Below are positions 11,154 to 22,400 of a stretch of 64,000 nt of DNA, one piece after another. Numbering within the stretch: the first letter of the stretch is position 1; each line of letters opens with the position of its first letter. This stretch comes from Mermis nigrescens (taxonomy: Eukaryota > Nematoda > Enoplea > Mermithida > Mermithidae), in contig JAVLUZ010000223.1 in NCBI GenBank assembly GCA_036768485.1, positions 4,977,893 to 5,041,892 of the forward strand. The letters are read 5' to 3'. The position numbers were made by a program, and so were the translations under genes. Below the pieces are notes generated by a model. It ran no database searches. It was not told the DNA's origin and saw nothing but the letters and a program-made list of their open reading frames with translations.

Positions 11154-11758
11154 ATAGAGACACACATTTTTGCACACAGACATCTTAAAAATCGATTATA
11201 TATTCAATTTTCACGCTTTCACGTATGCATAAACATCAGTGCATCATAAAAAATGCTAAAATCAAGCTTTCCCTCATAAATAAATGATAAATATAGGCCG
11301 CCGCGTCCCACCGCGTGGCAAAAGTTTGAACAGTGTTCAAACTTCAATTTATCTGCCACGCGGTGCCGCGTGGTGCCGCGGGGCGGTGCTGCTATACTTC
11401 CACGCGGCGCCGCGTTTGGAATTATAGCAGCACATTTTGTCAACGCAGCGCCGCGCGGCGCCGCGCGGCGGGAAGTATAGCAGGGCCTCAATACTGGAAT
11501 TCTTTTAAATCACAACGAATGTTCTAGATTACGATAAGCGGTTATGCATAAAATAATTACTATTATCATATACTTAACTCTATGTTACCGGACAAGTATC
11601 TTATTGTTTTTTAATATTGAAAATTAGGGAAAAGGTGGGAAGACCGAAGGCATAGCCCACAGTGCACTATCGTAGATAGCTACTAGTATTGGCTATGTAA
11701 GTGGCTACCGCGAACTGCTAAGGCAAGTTCGCCAAAACGTGTAACTCTCGTAGTTACA

Positions 11759-12470
11759 ATTAGCTAGGCAGCACTACTAAAGGCGGAAAAACTCAGTTTT
11801 AATATACATAACGTTAATCACATTCAGTGCAATAGAAGTCTTTAAAAATTTTCTGCATGCCTCCCCCGAACCAAAATCCTGGCTACGCCTCTGCGAGATG
11901 TAGACCAATTCTTGTTGTGTCCACCCAAATCTTGGCGGGGAAAAGTAAAATCCGTAAATGGAGATGGAAATGGAAAAAAGTAAGTGGGTAAAGGCTGGAA
12001 AATGGAAAATGGAAACGGAAAATAAAAAATTTTCCAATTTCCGGATATGGTACTCGCCTACATACACACATTCAGTTGCATCTATATTCTGTTTCACACA
12101 ACTTCGTTCTTAAATTTTAAAACTATCTCCGACAGTGAGATTATAGCACTGATCTGATATATGATTATCGTAACCCTCGGCTTACTGTCATTGGAAATTC
12201 TTAGAATTTATGCACGAAGTTATGTGAAACAGACTATGTATAGTCACATCGTTTTCCGATTGATTTTTTAAATCTGTGGGCCCCAGTCAAATAAACAAAG
12301 ACAGCTCAAAACATTACACATTTTGCAGCGGACGACGTAACAATCACACTAACTGGACGGATCACTTTGCACAAACTGCTTGGGTATAAATCAAGATTGC
12401 AATAGAATTATGCGAAGCTAAAGGGTTTAGGACGTGCCGCACACAGTATTTTTTCGTTTCGAGGATCTTT
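11759..12470. other. Intergenic, no gene seen; one lone transposon end
   Basis: I see no coding frame of note. At 11865-11893 the sequence reads ccgaaccaaaatcctggctacgcctctg, the inverse of a CAGAGGCGTAGCCAGG terminus that resembles hAT ends, but I could not find its partner. The segment 11940-12060 is A-rich with repeated ATGGAAA words. Confidence 0.4.
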
Positions 12471-12790
12471 GAAAAAATTGGTTGAAACTTACCTTTTCAA
12501 AACCTTCGTTGAAACTTACTTTTGATAAATTTGTTCGAAACTTACTATTTAAATCCCTTTGTCCAAACTTATCCTTGAATAACATGATTGAAAGTTAGGG
12601 TTTGAAAATTTTGAAATAAATGGTTGAAAAAACTAGTTTGAAAACTTTTATTGAAAATAAATTTTGAAAAAGTTGCTTGAAAATTGATTTTGAAAACCTT
12701 CATTGAAAGAAATTTTTGAAAAAATCGATTAAAACTTGTTCTTTGAAAACTTTCATTGAAAGTAAAATTTGAAAAAATTGGTTAAAATGT
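12470..12790. repeat. Degenerate tandem repeat, TTGAAAA units
   Basis: About 320 bases are built from diverged units of roughly 35 bp made of two half-units of the type TTGAAAANTTNNNTTGAAA. Spacing drifts and no unit is exact, so the array looks old. No ORF. Confidence 0.7.
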
Positions 12791-14064
12791 TACAGCAACA
12801 AGCTCAACAAGCGTTTTCAACCAAGTTTTCAAGCCAGAAAGCTCATAATTTTGAGTTTCCGAGCACATTAAAGTATTCATTTGTAGAATAAACGTACGAC
12901 TTATTTGAAAAACTTCACTCAAATTTTAGAGGGCAATTTGAGTAACAGTATGCATTTGGTCTGCATACATAAGTTCATTGAATAACCAAATTGTCTGGAG
13001 CTTGTAATGTTTTTTTCAAGCCGGACGGATCATTATATTGAAAAAATGGTTAATTGCATTTTGAATTCCGCCGTTGAAACTATCGCTTTATTTTAAAAGT
13101 TTGGTTGAAAGTCTTACTTTAGCGCTCGATTTTCTCTTGCTCGGCACGGAGTCGGTAGCGAATTTCTAATGGGTATAGCAGGTCGAGCGATAGAGGAATC
13201 GGCTGTTACCGTAATAAGCAAATTGGTTTACCACGCGAATCCATGCACTAGGTTAAAAAACGAACTGTGTCACCCGTGCTGATGGCAAGTATGAGGAAAA
13301 TTTTAGTAGAATTTCGCTACTAGTTTTTGCTAACAATGTTCACATTTGTGCCGAAGTAAATTTCCGTCAATGTTACTGTGGCAATTGTTTTTTTTAAAGA
13401 TCGTCGTAATCCTCAAAAGTGCGCTGCGCTTAGGGCTGGCAACAGGGTTGCCAACCGTGGGTTTTTACCTCAAATTTTGAGGTTATGTTTTACGTTTGAG
13501 GTTTTTTTGAGGTTTTTATCTTTTGGGGTTTTTGTTGAGGTTTTTGGAAATTTTTGAGCTTTTTTTTGGGGGTTTTGGTGAAAATTTGAGGTTTTCTAAA
13601 ATAAGCGAGCTAGATATCGATATCGATTACAGTTAAAATATTGCGTTAACTACTATTATCTAATTTTAACGTCGCTTTGCTCGTGACACAATTGATTGAA
13701 TTGGGGGAACTGACACTGAAGTGAACTGCCTAAAACCTGCTAGTGAGTTCCATGGTAACCCCTATAATCTCAAAGCAAGCTGGAGTAATTAATTTTCAAC
13801 CAACGAGAGTAATAACCTAAGCAGGAGTGCTACCACATGCATAAAACGTATGAAAAGCACAACAACAACAATAAATTTTATTACTAACCCCGAACTGAAG
13901 AAGTTCGAATTAAGCTTTTTTGCTTACTTTGTGGCTTGTTCAGGTGCACAGAGTAGGATTTAGTCATTTGTTTTAACGTCAATATTAGCTTTTATTTCCA
14001 ATTGAATAATGTTCATACACGCATGCGTTCTGATTCCGCATACCTACCTACGTCGCATATCTAT
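12791..14064. other. Repeat-derived intergenic DNA with GAGGTTTT blocks
   Basis: 13446-13605 begins CAGGGTTGCCAACC and continues with repeated (T)GAGGTTTTT words. A matching inverse end (GTTGGCAACACT) with AGGTTTT repeats lies at 19600-19690, so these may be the two ends of an old large element, though I found no clear target duplication. 13850-13920 (ending CCCCGAACTGAAGAAG) is a second copy of sequence inside the hAT at 14065 and serves as an empty site for the element at 14479. No gene seen. Confidence 0.5.
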
Positions 14065-14478
14065 TAGGGATGGACCGGGTCCACGGACCCGGACCCGGAC
14101 CCGGCACTACCCGATGATTTCCTTGGATCCGGACCCGGACCCGGACCCGAATTTTTTGAGATTGAAGACCCGGACCCGGACCCGAAATTTTTAAAATTGA
14201 AGACCCGGACCCGGACCCGGACCCGGACCCGATCTTTCTAATTATTTCGGACCCGAGTCAAATAGAATTTGACTTAGCAACAGTCTTTTGCCAATAATGA
14301 AAAACAATTGCCATTTCAAAAATTTTATTTGCCACTTCGAATAACACTCACATCAACATTCTGAGTTGTACTTCCGTTTTGAATTTCTTTGAAATTGTAC
14401 TTAACAACAACAACAACAACAACAAAGATTTATTGCAAAACGTACAAGACATGGTAAATTTTATTACTAACCCCGAAC

Positions 14479-15236
14479 CACTGTTTTTTTTTAGCGCGGC
14501 GCAAAGGAAACCCGCCCTGCGCTAATGGGACATTTTGTTCATTAGCGCCATGCGCAAAGGCTTTTTTGGGCAAAAAATTAGAAATTTAAACATTTTATAT
14601 TGCATTTTGATTTAAAAATTTTTAAAATTTTTTCGGCGCTTGGCGCCGACTTCTTAAGAATGAATTAATTGTGTTTGCCAACCACCGCTTTCCTGTTTCA
14701 TCATAAGCGAATCCCTGCTTTAGCATCTTTGCAGTAATGAATCCTTGTTTTTGTGGTGCATGGTGCCAAATCAATTGTTTTCATTTTAAATTTATCTTTG
14801 AAATAGCCCAGCCTTGAGATACACATTGAGAAGATGCCAAAATTTCGGGCGCTTTGCATCTAATTATTGGTTTCTGTATAGCGGTTGCATTTTGCAATAC
14901 ACGAAAATTGAGTGCAAACTGCAAAGACAGCTTGAAGAAATCGCTCAGTCTAGTATAGGCAAGGCAATGAGAAATCAGGTATCAAATTGATATTTTTACC
15001 ATTAGATTTCTTGTTCGAGTTGGAACCAGTAGTAAGAATTTTTTAAATTTCTTGCCAGAATTTATTGTCAGTCAGCAGTACATGGAGCGCATCAGAAGTT
15101 CAAAAATGCCCTTATTTTTGCCTATCGCCAAGCATTTAAAGGTTTTTTGGTGCGCTAATGAGAAGCTCCAGCGCAAACGCTCTATCCTGGCCATTAGCGG
15201 CCGCGCAAATGGGGGTGGCGCTAAAAAAAATCCCTG
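14479..15236. mobile_element. hAT-type element with T8-AGCGC ends
   Basis: The 758-bp element has ends CACTGTTTTTTTTTAGCGC and, inverted, CAGGGATTTTTTTTAGCGC. It is flanked by the exact 8-bp duplication CCCCGAAC (14471-14478, 15237-15244). The uninterrupted target, with one CCCCGAAC followed by TGAAGAAGTTCG, is present nearby at about 13890. The GCGCTAATG and GGCGC words near both ends are repeated inside. No ORF of known type. Confidence 0.9.
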
Positions 15237-15720
15237 CCCCGAACTGAAGAAGTTCGAATTAAGCTTTTCCGTCTTTCCATGCAAATGACGCCTGTTCGGC
15301 TGGTATATAAGTCCGGCTCCGCTAAACAGCTGTTCCGAAGGAACACTTGTTGCTGGTGATGAGAGAAACTTGCGTACGGCAGAGACCGGGTAATTTTGGT
15401 AATGTCTATAAACTAATTAAATTTTATCTTTTTTATTTGAAAATTAATTATGCACGGTCAAACTGATTAAAATGCTGAAACAAAACAATGCAGTGTAATT
15501 GTCAAGCATTGAAGTAACTGCTTGCCGTAATATGACATTGGGTAAAAAATGGCACATGGCCAATCACAAGTTTTCGTGAGTTAAAAGATTTACTCCCATT
15601 TCAATAACATCAAGCGAATCGTATAACAGTAAATAAAGCACTTTGAATGCACACAACCAATAAAAAATTATACAAATTGCACACTACATTCTTATGCTTT
15701 AACTCTTCTGTAGTTGTCCT

Positions 15721-15893
15721 CAGTGGCGGATCTAGGATTTTTCTAAGGGGGAGGGGCGGAACCCTGACTTAGGCGGAAAAATTAGCCGTTTTAACCCGAA
15801 AATTGCTAAAAATCGCTCAAAAATGCTTAATTTTGCGCACTATTTTAGGCCTATGGGGGGGGCGGCCGCCCCCGCCCCCTAAACCCGCCCCTG
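15721..15893. mobile_element. hAT MITE, CAGTGGCGGATCTAGG family
   Basis: 173 bp, starting CAGTGGCGGATCTAGG and ending CCCGCCCCTG, with exact 8-bp duplication GTTGTCCT (15713-15720, 15894-15901). It is nested in the GGACCC hAT. A longer relative is at 21245-22286 and further copies are near 17990-19032 and 37378-38256. Confidence 0.9.
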
Positions 15894-16478
15894 GTTGTCC
15901 TCGTCTTATCCGCGCATTTTGCTCACATAGTCTATCAGCTACAACTTGATCTAAATTATGTGTCTATTTAAATTGCCAAAAATTTTGTGTCAGTGCATTG
16001 TGGTTTTGGAAATGTGCACTTCTACAAGATGTGTTGGACCCGGACCCGGACCCGGACCCGGTCGGGTCTAGCTTTGTGGACCCGGACCCGGACCCAAAAA
16101 TTGGAAAGCTGCAGACCCGAACCTGGACCCGGACCCGGACCCGAAGTTTTAAAATGTTGAGACCCGGACCCGTACCCGGACCCGAAAAATCCAAAATTTT
16201 GGACCCGGTCCATCCCTAATATCTATATCTACTAAACATGTGTTGCGCTTCTTGTTTTAGTTAGGCCCATGTTCGCAATGTAAAACTTGATTTGAAAGAA
16301 TAAATAAATAAAACTGTTTTGTGAATTTCATCTTTCATCTGCCTATAAATAGAATGAATTTCTTTTTTGCATTGTCCCATTTGGTAAAACACTTACCGGA
16401 CTACAGAACGGTGCGCCAAACGTTATTATAATTAATTATGAATAACGAATTTATCTTCGATTTTCTAATCATACAAAG

Positions 16479-17549
16479 TAGAGATGTGCCGGGGCCGCTC
16501 TTTTTGCCGGGGCCGGGGCCGGGGCCGGGGCCGGAGCTGGAGCCTGGCCGGGGCCCGTACAAAACATATACCCTATACTTACTAAGCTATATCAAGCATC
16601 CACATTATTTCCATACTGACCTAACATCTTAGTGTTACTATTGTAAGCAATCACATATTGCTTTAATGAATTAAAGACTTAAAAATAAGCAGATAAAAGA
16701 GAAATAAACAAAAAATTAATAAATAATTGTGAATATAGCTGTTAGGCATAGAAAACAATAAGCTAAGCTGAACAGAATATGACTTTTCTATAGTATTTAT
16801 GCTGATTCGATGAAAGAAATAGACGAGCAAAACAGTACAATACAAAAGACTACGATTACATTGCACGAGAAATAAGTAACCCAGAGATTAACTACACGCT
16901 TGAAAAACTTATCTCTAGAATATCAACAAAATCATAGGGGCGAAAAATGCTTGTACGATGAAAAATCATTTACCAAGATTAGGGAAGATGCATAATGAAA
17001 TTAAAATAATATTTAAAAAATTAATTGAAAACCACACAAAAATGAAGACATTTGCTCTATTATTTGGCGCACAGCGCCCGAAATTAGTGAAAAATCGCAC
17101 ATATTAAAGCAAACGAATTCTATCTGGATGATAAAATAAGTTGCCATACCCTAGCATTTTTTAAGGTACATAAGTACATACATCGATTTATAAAACAATT
17201 TTACAGACACTGGTGAAAGTCCCTTGCATTTTAAACTTTATTGTCCAAGAATTATCGGTCAAACGTGCTTATTTCCGCAATAAAAATTGTTAATTGAGCT
17301 AAGCTATTAAAGCATGCATCGAATTGTTTCTATGCTCACTCAAATCTTGATTATTATATTACCTGAAGCGAAGCACAACAGTAGCCTAAGCTTAATTTTA
17401 ACGAAATTTAGGTTATTTTTGCGAATAAATAAATATTATGTTGCGTAATTCGGCAAAAACGATTAATTTTGTTCGATTTTCATTAATTTTTCATCGTTTT
17501 TACAGGCCCCGGCCCCGAGGGCCGGGCGGGCGGGCCTGGCACATCTCTA
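16479..17549. mobile_element. hAT element, GGGGCC subterminal family
   Basis: Ends TAGAGATGTGCCGGGGCC and an imperfect inverse finishing GGCACATCTCTA; exact 8-bp duplication ATACAAAG at 16471-16478 and 17550-17557. The GGGGCC array is at 16487-16550 and a shorter CCCCGG array is at 17503-17538. The 950-bp interior is AT-rich with no recognised protein. Confidence 0.92.
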
Positions 17550-17557
17550 ATACAAAG

Positions 17558-17985
17558 CATTTATTCTACGCAGCTTAGAATCTATAAATTCCTTTCACTG
17601 GAGTATTGTTTGTATTGACTAGGTAGGTATAGACCTGTTTGTCCAATAATCTAACAGTTGTAATCAGGCCCATATCCTGAGGGATAGGGGGGAACACGTG
17701 ACCCCGAAATGAAATATATGAATGATTTTTCCCTTATCTCCCCCTCGCTTTTTAGCCAAAATCGCTAAAAATTTTAAAATTATGATTAGAGTCTATTTAT
17801 TCCCAAGCGCTTGGTTTAAACGCTCGATTTTTAGTCTTTGTACAACCTAAAGCGTATTTTGCATCTATTTGCTCTGCTCTGCACAGGTTTTATGCAGAAA
17901 ATGGCCTTTATTTAAGTGGGTGTCTATTTGATTCTCACCATAATTTAGGCATATGAGTAGCAAAATTTACGAATTGCACAGCTCT
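17558..17985. other. Intergenic, nothing recognised
   Basis: AT-rich sequence with a short C/G-rich patch at 17668-17700. No coding frame and no clear repeat end. Confidence 0.4.
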
Positions 17986-19032
17986 AGTGGTCATATTGAC
18001 ACCCCCCATTGGCCAAACATATTTGGCGAGATAAAGAATGGATAAGCAATTTGCAATAATTTTTGGCCGTCAGTGACCATAACTTCTCAAATTTTTCCGG
18101 TGCTGCGCGCCGGATGATGCCTATTAATGACATGTATTTACTTTCTTGGCGACATGGAAGCACGTTTTTTGTATTCGGCAAAGATTTTTCCTGATGTACA
18201 AAGACTTTTCGAGACCGTCTCTGTAGATGTACAAAGATTTTCGGGAAGACAAAATCTGCAAAAAAGGTATGAAATTCGCGAAAATTTTCGAGGCTTGCGG
18301 CGAAATGAGTAATTTTGTGTCCTATATATTTTTATAATAGCAGAAATCGCATTTCGAAAGGAAACATGTCAAATTTTTCGGCACTTCGCGCCATTTTCAG
18401 ACAATTCTTAATGATTTTTGCCCTCATAAAACCAGGAGTTAGCCAAAATGCACACCAAAGGTCGAACATCTCTGTTTTTACGACACTAAAGTCGCTACCG
18501 TACTATATCATAGTACCCAAAAATTTGTGTGTACAAAATGTACAAAGACTTTTAGGGACCATCTTTGTATATGTACAAACGGACCTTGTACAAAAAAAAC
18601 AATGCGTTGAAGCCATTTTCTGTTCATGTAGGTTTCAAAACAATTTTAACAGCTATTTTTGCATAGTTTTCTTCTATTTTCAATCAAAAATTTCGATGTT
18701 TCGCATCAAATGATATAAATACAGGAAATCAAGCAGTAAATCATGCTTCTAGACGTCTATCCGCCTTGATTCCACAAATGTTCCGGCGCTTCGCGCCAGA
18801 GTTTTGTTAAAGTCAAAGAAATTTAATGGTTTTTCCGCACAAAATTGTCTAACATTCTAAAATTTTCAGAAAAAATATTGCGTCAAGTGATTTTATGTAA
18901 AAGTATACAATGTAAAGCACCGAAAAAACGCTATTTTGCGCGTTAAGGACAAATTTTTTGATCTATTTTTGATTGTTTTTGGAAAAGCTGGGATACCGCC
19001 CCCCTTAGGGAAATCCTAGATTCTCCACTGGT
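17986..19032. mobile_element. Diverged copy of the CAGTGGCGG family
   Basis: From about 17998 (CCCCCCATTGGCC) to 19032 (CCTAGATTCTCCACTG) this parallels 21270-22286 closely, including the words ATTTGGCGAGATAAAGAATGGAT, CTATTAATGACAT and the GATGTACAAAGACTTTT block. The right end is clear and the left end is eroded. An inner repeat (about 18165-18602) starts CACGTTTTTTGTATTCGGC and ends TTGTACAAAAAAAACAATG, like the T7-GTA MITE seen at 28691. Confidence 0.7.
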
Positions 19033-20014
19033 CCTATATATCTTTAAAATGGCAGAATTTGCATTTAGAATGGAAAAATGCCAAATTTTTCGGCGCTATG
19101 CGCCGTTTGAGTCAATTCTTAGTAATTTTTGGCGTGAGAAACCCAGAAATTAGCTGAAATACCCTACAAAAGATCGAAAACCCTCTTTTACCACACTAAA
19201 ATCGCTATTGTACTGTATTATAGGCTGAGAGAACTGCTATCAACAACTCGTTAGCATCATTGAAAAAGAAATTATGATCGTTCCAAAACGTTTCGTGTAG
19301 TATTTGCATTTGTTTGATTAAAAATTGCTTGTGCCTTACCCTTTTTCATGTTCTTATCATGACACTTCTGCGTGTATTGTGTGCGTTTAAAGCATGATTT
19401 AAAACCGGGAAATTATCCATAAATCACCTGAGAAACCCCGGGAAAAACCCGGGAATTTTATTTTAGGAAGCCAGTGGCCACCCTGAACTGAGTAAAAGCT
19501 ATAAAATTAGATCCACTTAAGCAGAACCACATAAATTTGGGCTAAGCTTAAATGAAAATAGCTACAAAGCCTGTAAAGCTTATTGTACACTGAATAGAAT
19601 TCATTTCTAAATTTTGAGGTTTTACCCTAATTTTGAGGTTTTTTGGCCAGTGATTTGAGGTTTTTGAAAATTTAAGTTGGCAACACTCAGTGCAAAAACC
19701 CAGACTTGAAATTTTGCGTTCTGGGTTTTCTGGGGGTTTTCCGTGGGTTTTTGAGGTTTTTAGTGTGTTTCTGGGTGTTTTGGTGGGTTTTCCTGATACA
19801 CACTGAGTTGTCTCTGTACTGTACACTGCTTACTTTTTGACATAAAAGGACCCAAAATGAAAATAGGACAAGTCTAAAACAAAGCTTTATTCGACTGTCG
19901 CTGTGCTGATCAATGATCACATATCTCAGGCAATTTTAGAGTACATCCATTTTGCAAATTTTAAAAAATGGCGTTTTTATGCGATTTCAAGCAGGTATCT
20001 TTAACATAAAAGGG
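19033..20014. other. Repeat fragments, no gene
   Basis: 19035-19160 copies the ATGGCAGAA...GGCGC hairpin segment found in other repeats. 19430-19490 holds CCCGGG words and ends GCCAGTGGCCACCCTG, which resembles an inverse hAT end. 19600-19800 is rich in GAGGTTTTT and GGGTTTT words with a GTTGGCAACACT end at about 19674-19686. Confidence 0.5.
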
Positions 20015-21091
20015 CTAAACTTAAGAATATTGTACTTTTAGAAAAGGAGCAAAACGAATGTGGCATGCCTAAGTTGTTTTGCCAAACTGGTAGAACATGA
20101 TAAATTGGAGCGTGGAAAAAAATTTGGTGAAAATCTGAGCTGTACTTGCAAAGTTGCAGGCAACTCTCGATTTTGAGTGTTGTGTGGGACGATTAAACGG
20201 CGCTGATCCAAGAACTTACACACTTGTCAGAAATAAATAATATGGGCTGAAATTACGGAAGGAAGCATAGCAATGAAGGAGAAAAAAGAAAAAAGGCGCG
20301 GAAACCTGTTCGAAATTTTAAAAAACTTGAAAAAATCATATTTTTCTGCATGTTTTTTCGGTTTTACATGATAAGATATACGAAAATCTAAGTTTTTGCT
20401 TCTATTATACTTGGGTTTAGGCGTAGTATATCTGGAAAGGTGTTTGAAGCTGCTTAGGTCGAGGTCGCTCCCGCCTCAGGTCGATGTATAGATGCTTAGA
20501 TCGATGTATAGATGCTTAGATCGATGTGGCTAAACTTTACTTTATGGTGTGAATGGAAAATTTGCAGATGTATGTGGAAAGGAACGATTGGCCAAAATGA
20601 GGAGGACAAGCAAAAGGAAGTGCGAAAAAAAATTTCATGGAAAACGGACATATATTGGTGAAGATGAAGTCACGGTACTTTACTTTGTCATAAATGCACT
20701 CAGATGGCAGGCAATGTGAGCGAGAATATGAATGTGGATCTGAGGTGTTTCAAAAAGTAGGGCATCAGGAAAAGTCTGTGGCGATGTGAGCAAAAACAAT
20801 TGAACAAGTTACTAGGGATGTGCCGGTTAACCGGAACCGGCTGGAACTGACCATTTTTTTGGAACCGGAACCGGAACCAAGAACCGACTTTTTGATTTTT
20901 CAAGAACCGGAACCGGAACCGGAACCGATTTTTTGATTTTCTAAGAACCGGAACCGGAACTGGAACCGATCTTTTTGGAGTCGGTTATCGGTTCTTTAAA
21001 AGTAGAGTTAAAAATCGAACTTCATAAAATTTAGTGAAGACATGAAGCAGCAATTCAATCTTTTATTACCCAAAAGTTTGCAGATTAAAAC

Positions 21092-22400
21092 TTAGTATGC
21101 AAATTTTGTTTCGGGTAAATTATATTTTAAAAATAACAGTCGTTCTGCTTTTTTGCCATGTAGCCTGTTTCTGAGAAGGTCGTAAATGATTCTAGCGCAA
21201 CTGAACAGCTGTTCCGATGGAACACTTGTAGCTGGCGCTGCAAGCAGAGGCGGATTCAAAAAGGGGCGGGGGCGGCCGCCCCCATTGGCCAAAAATATTT
21301 GGCGAGATAAAGAATGGATACCTATGCCATTTGCAATGATTTTTGGCCGTCAGTGACCATAATTTCTCAAATTTTTCCGGCGCTACGCGCCGTATGATAC
21401 CTATTAATGACATTTATTTACTTTCTTGGCGACCTGAAGCCATTTTCTGTTCATGTAGGTTTTAGAAGCAGCAGAAACATCCATTTTTGAATAGTTTTCT
21501 TCTATTTTCAATTAAAAAATTCGATCTTTCGCATCAAATGCTATAAATACAGGAAATCAAGCAGTAAATCATGCTTCTAGACGTCCGTCCGCCTTAATTT
21601 CACAAATTTTCCGGCGCTTTGCGCCACGGTCAAAGATTTTTCCCGATGTACAAAGACTTTTCGGGACCGTCTTTGTACATGTACAAAGATTTTGGAGAGA
21701 CAAAAATTACAAAAAAGGTTCAAAATTCGCAGAAATTTACGGCGCTTTGCGTTGAAATGAGTGATTGTGTGTTCTATTTATCTTTATAATGGCAGAAATT
21801 GCATTTCGAAAGGAAAAATGTCAAATTTTTCGGCGTTTCGCGCCGCTTTAAAACGATTCTTAGTGATTTTTGCCCTTAGAGACCCATAAATTGGCTAAAA
21901 TACACTACCAAAAGTCGGACAACTCTGTTTTAACCACACTAAAATCGCCACTGTACCATATTATAGTACCCGAAAGTTTGTGTGTACACAATGTATAAAG
22001 ACTTTTGGGGATCATCTTTGTTCATGTACAAACGGACCTTGTACAAAAAAAACACTGCTTCGCGCCAGATTTTTGTAAAAGTCAAAGAATTTTAGTGATT
22101 CTTTACGCACAAAGTTGTCGAAAATTTTAAAATTTTAAGAAAAAATATTGCGTCAAAAGTGATTTTATGTAAAAGTATACATTGTAAAACACCAAAAAAC
22201 GCTGTTTCGCGCTCTGGACCTATTTTTGACTGTTTTTGGAAAAGTTGGGATACCGCCCCCTTAGGAAAATCCTAGATCCGCCACTGGCTGCAAGATACTG
22301 CTTAGCTATAGACGCGAGAATCGGCAAATTCTTCGACTTCTCTTTCCACCATTGCAGCAGATCTTCGTCATGAATTAAGCATTTCGATTTAGTATAAGCC
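21092..22400 (-). pseudogene. hAT transposase C-terminal fragment, split
   Basis: The minus strand from about 22400 to 22295 reads DEDLLQWWKEKSKNLPILAS, the conserved D-L-WW-P-L-A stretch of hAT transposases. After the nested element, 21244-21092 continues [15 protein letters not shown] and on to [14 protein letters not shown], which is the hAT dimerisation domain (A-PATSxxSExxFSxA...). The rest of the transposase, including the catalytic DDE and BED regions, is absent. The second family copy (58246-58400) keeps the same fragment without the insertion and reads SGAG after LF, closer to the family consensus. Remnant of an autonomous ancestor; not functional. Confidence 0.88.
21245..22286. mobile_element. 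hAT-type element, CAGAGGCGG family, nested in transposase fragment
   Basis: 1042 bp, starting CAGAGGCGGATTCA and ending CTAGATCCGCCACTG, flanked by exact 8-bp duplication GCTGCAAG (21237-21244, 22287-22294). The paralogous hAT at 58360-58375 shows the empty site with one GCTGCAAG. It contains three GGCGC hairpin variants (near 21378, 21612, 21832) and the palindrome CTTTGTACATGTACAAAG (near 21680). Confidence 0.95.

Larger units (their letters stand above)
9404..11488. mobile_element. Harbinger-like DNA transposon with GC-rich ends
   Basis: The termini are AGGCCCTGCTATACTTC and its inverse GAAGTATAGCAGGGCCT. Inside both ends are clustered copies of GGCGCCGCGTGGCGCC-type words, giving GC-rich arms in an AT-rich context. 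The paralogous LTR of copy 1 provides an empty site. Flanks read TAA and CAA, compatible with a 3-bp TWA-type duplication that has one change, which would suggest PIF/Harbinger, but this is weak. No transposase is visible: most of the interior is a later hAT (9764-11153). Confidence 0.7.
8052..11758 (-). repeat. Leader and LTR of Gypsy copy 2, split by a DNA transposon
   Basis: 8052-9403 matches 5451-6835 of copy 1, and 11489-11758 resumes the match up to the shared LTR edge TGTAACTACGAG (minus strand). Between them is the inserted element 9404-11488. The copies differ by many substitutions and small indels, so the two LTRs are not recent twins. Confidence 0.8.
14065..16218. mobile_element. 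hAT element, GGACCC subterminal family
   Basis: Ends TAGGGATGGACCGGGTCC and inverse; exact 8-bp duplication ATATCTAT at 14057-14064 and 16219-16226. Left (14075-14232) and right (16035-16205) subterminal zones hold GGACCC arrays, same-stranded in both arms. Two other elements are nested inside (14479-15236 and 15721-15893). Without them about 1.2 kb remains, with no recognisable transposase. Confidence 0.93.

Noticed and set aside
9352..11527. Ala/Arg-rich short ORFs at the GC-rich ends
   Set aside because: They are the palindromic GGCGCC arms of the Harbinger-like element.
16438..16632. Pro-Gly-rich peptide frame PGPGPGPGPE
   Set aside because: It is the GGGGCC array of a hAT end; similar frames at 14009 and 15964 come from GGACCC arrays.
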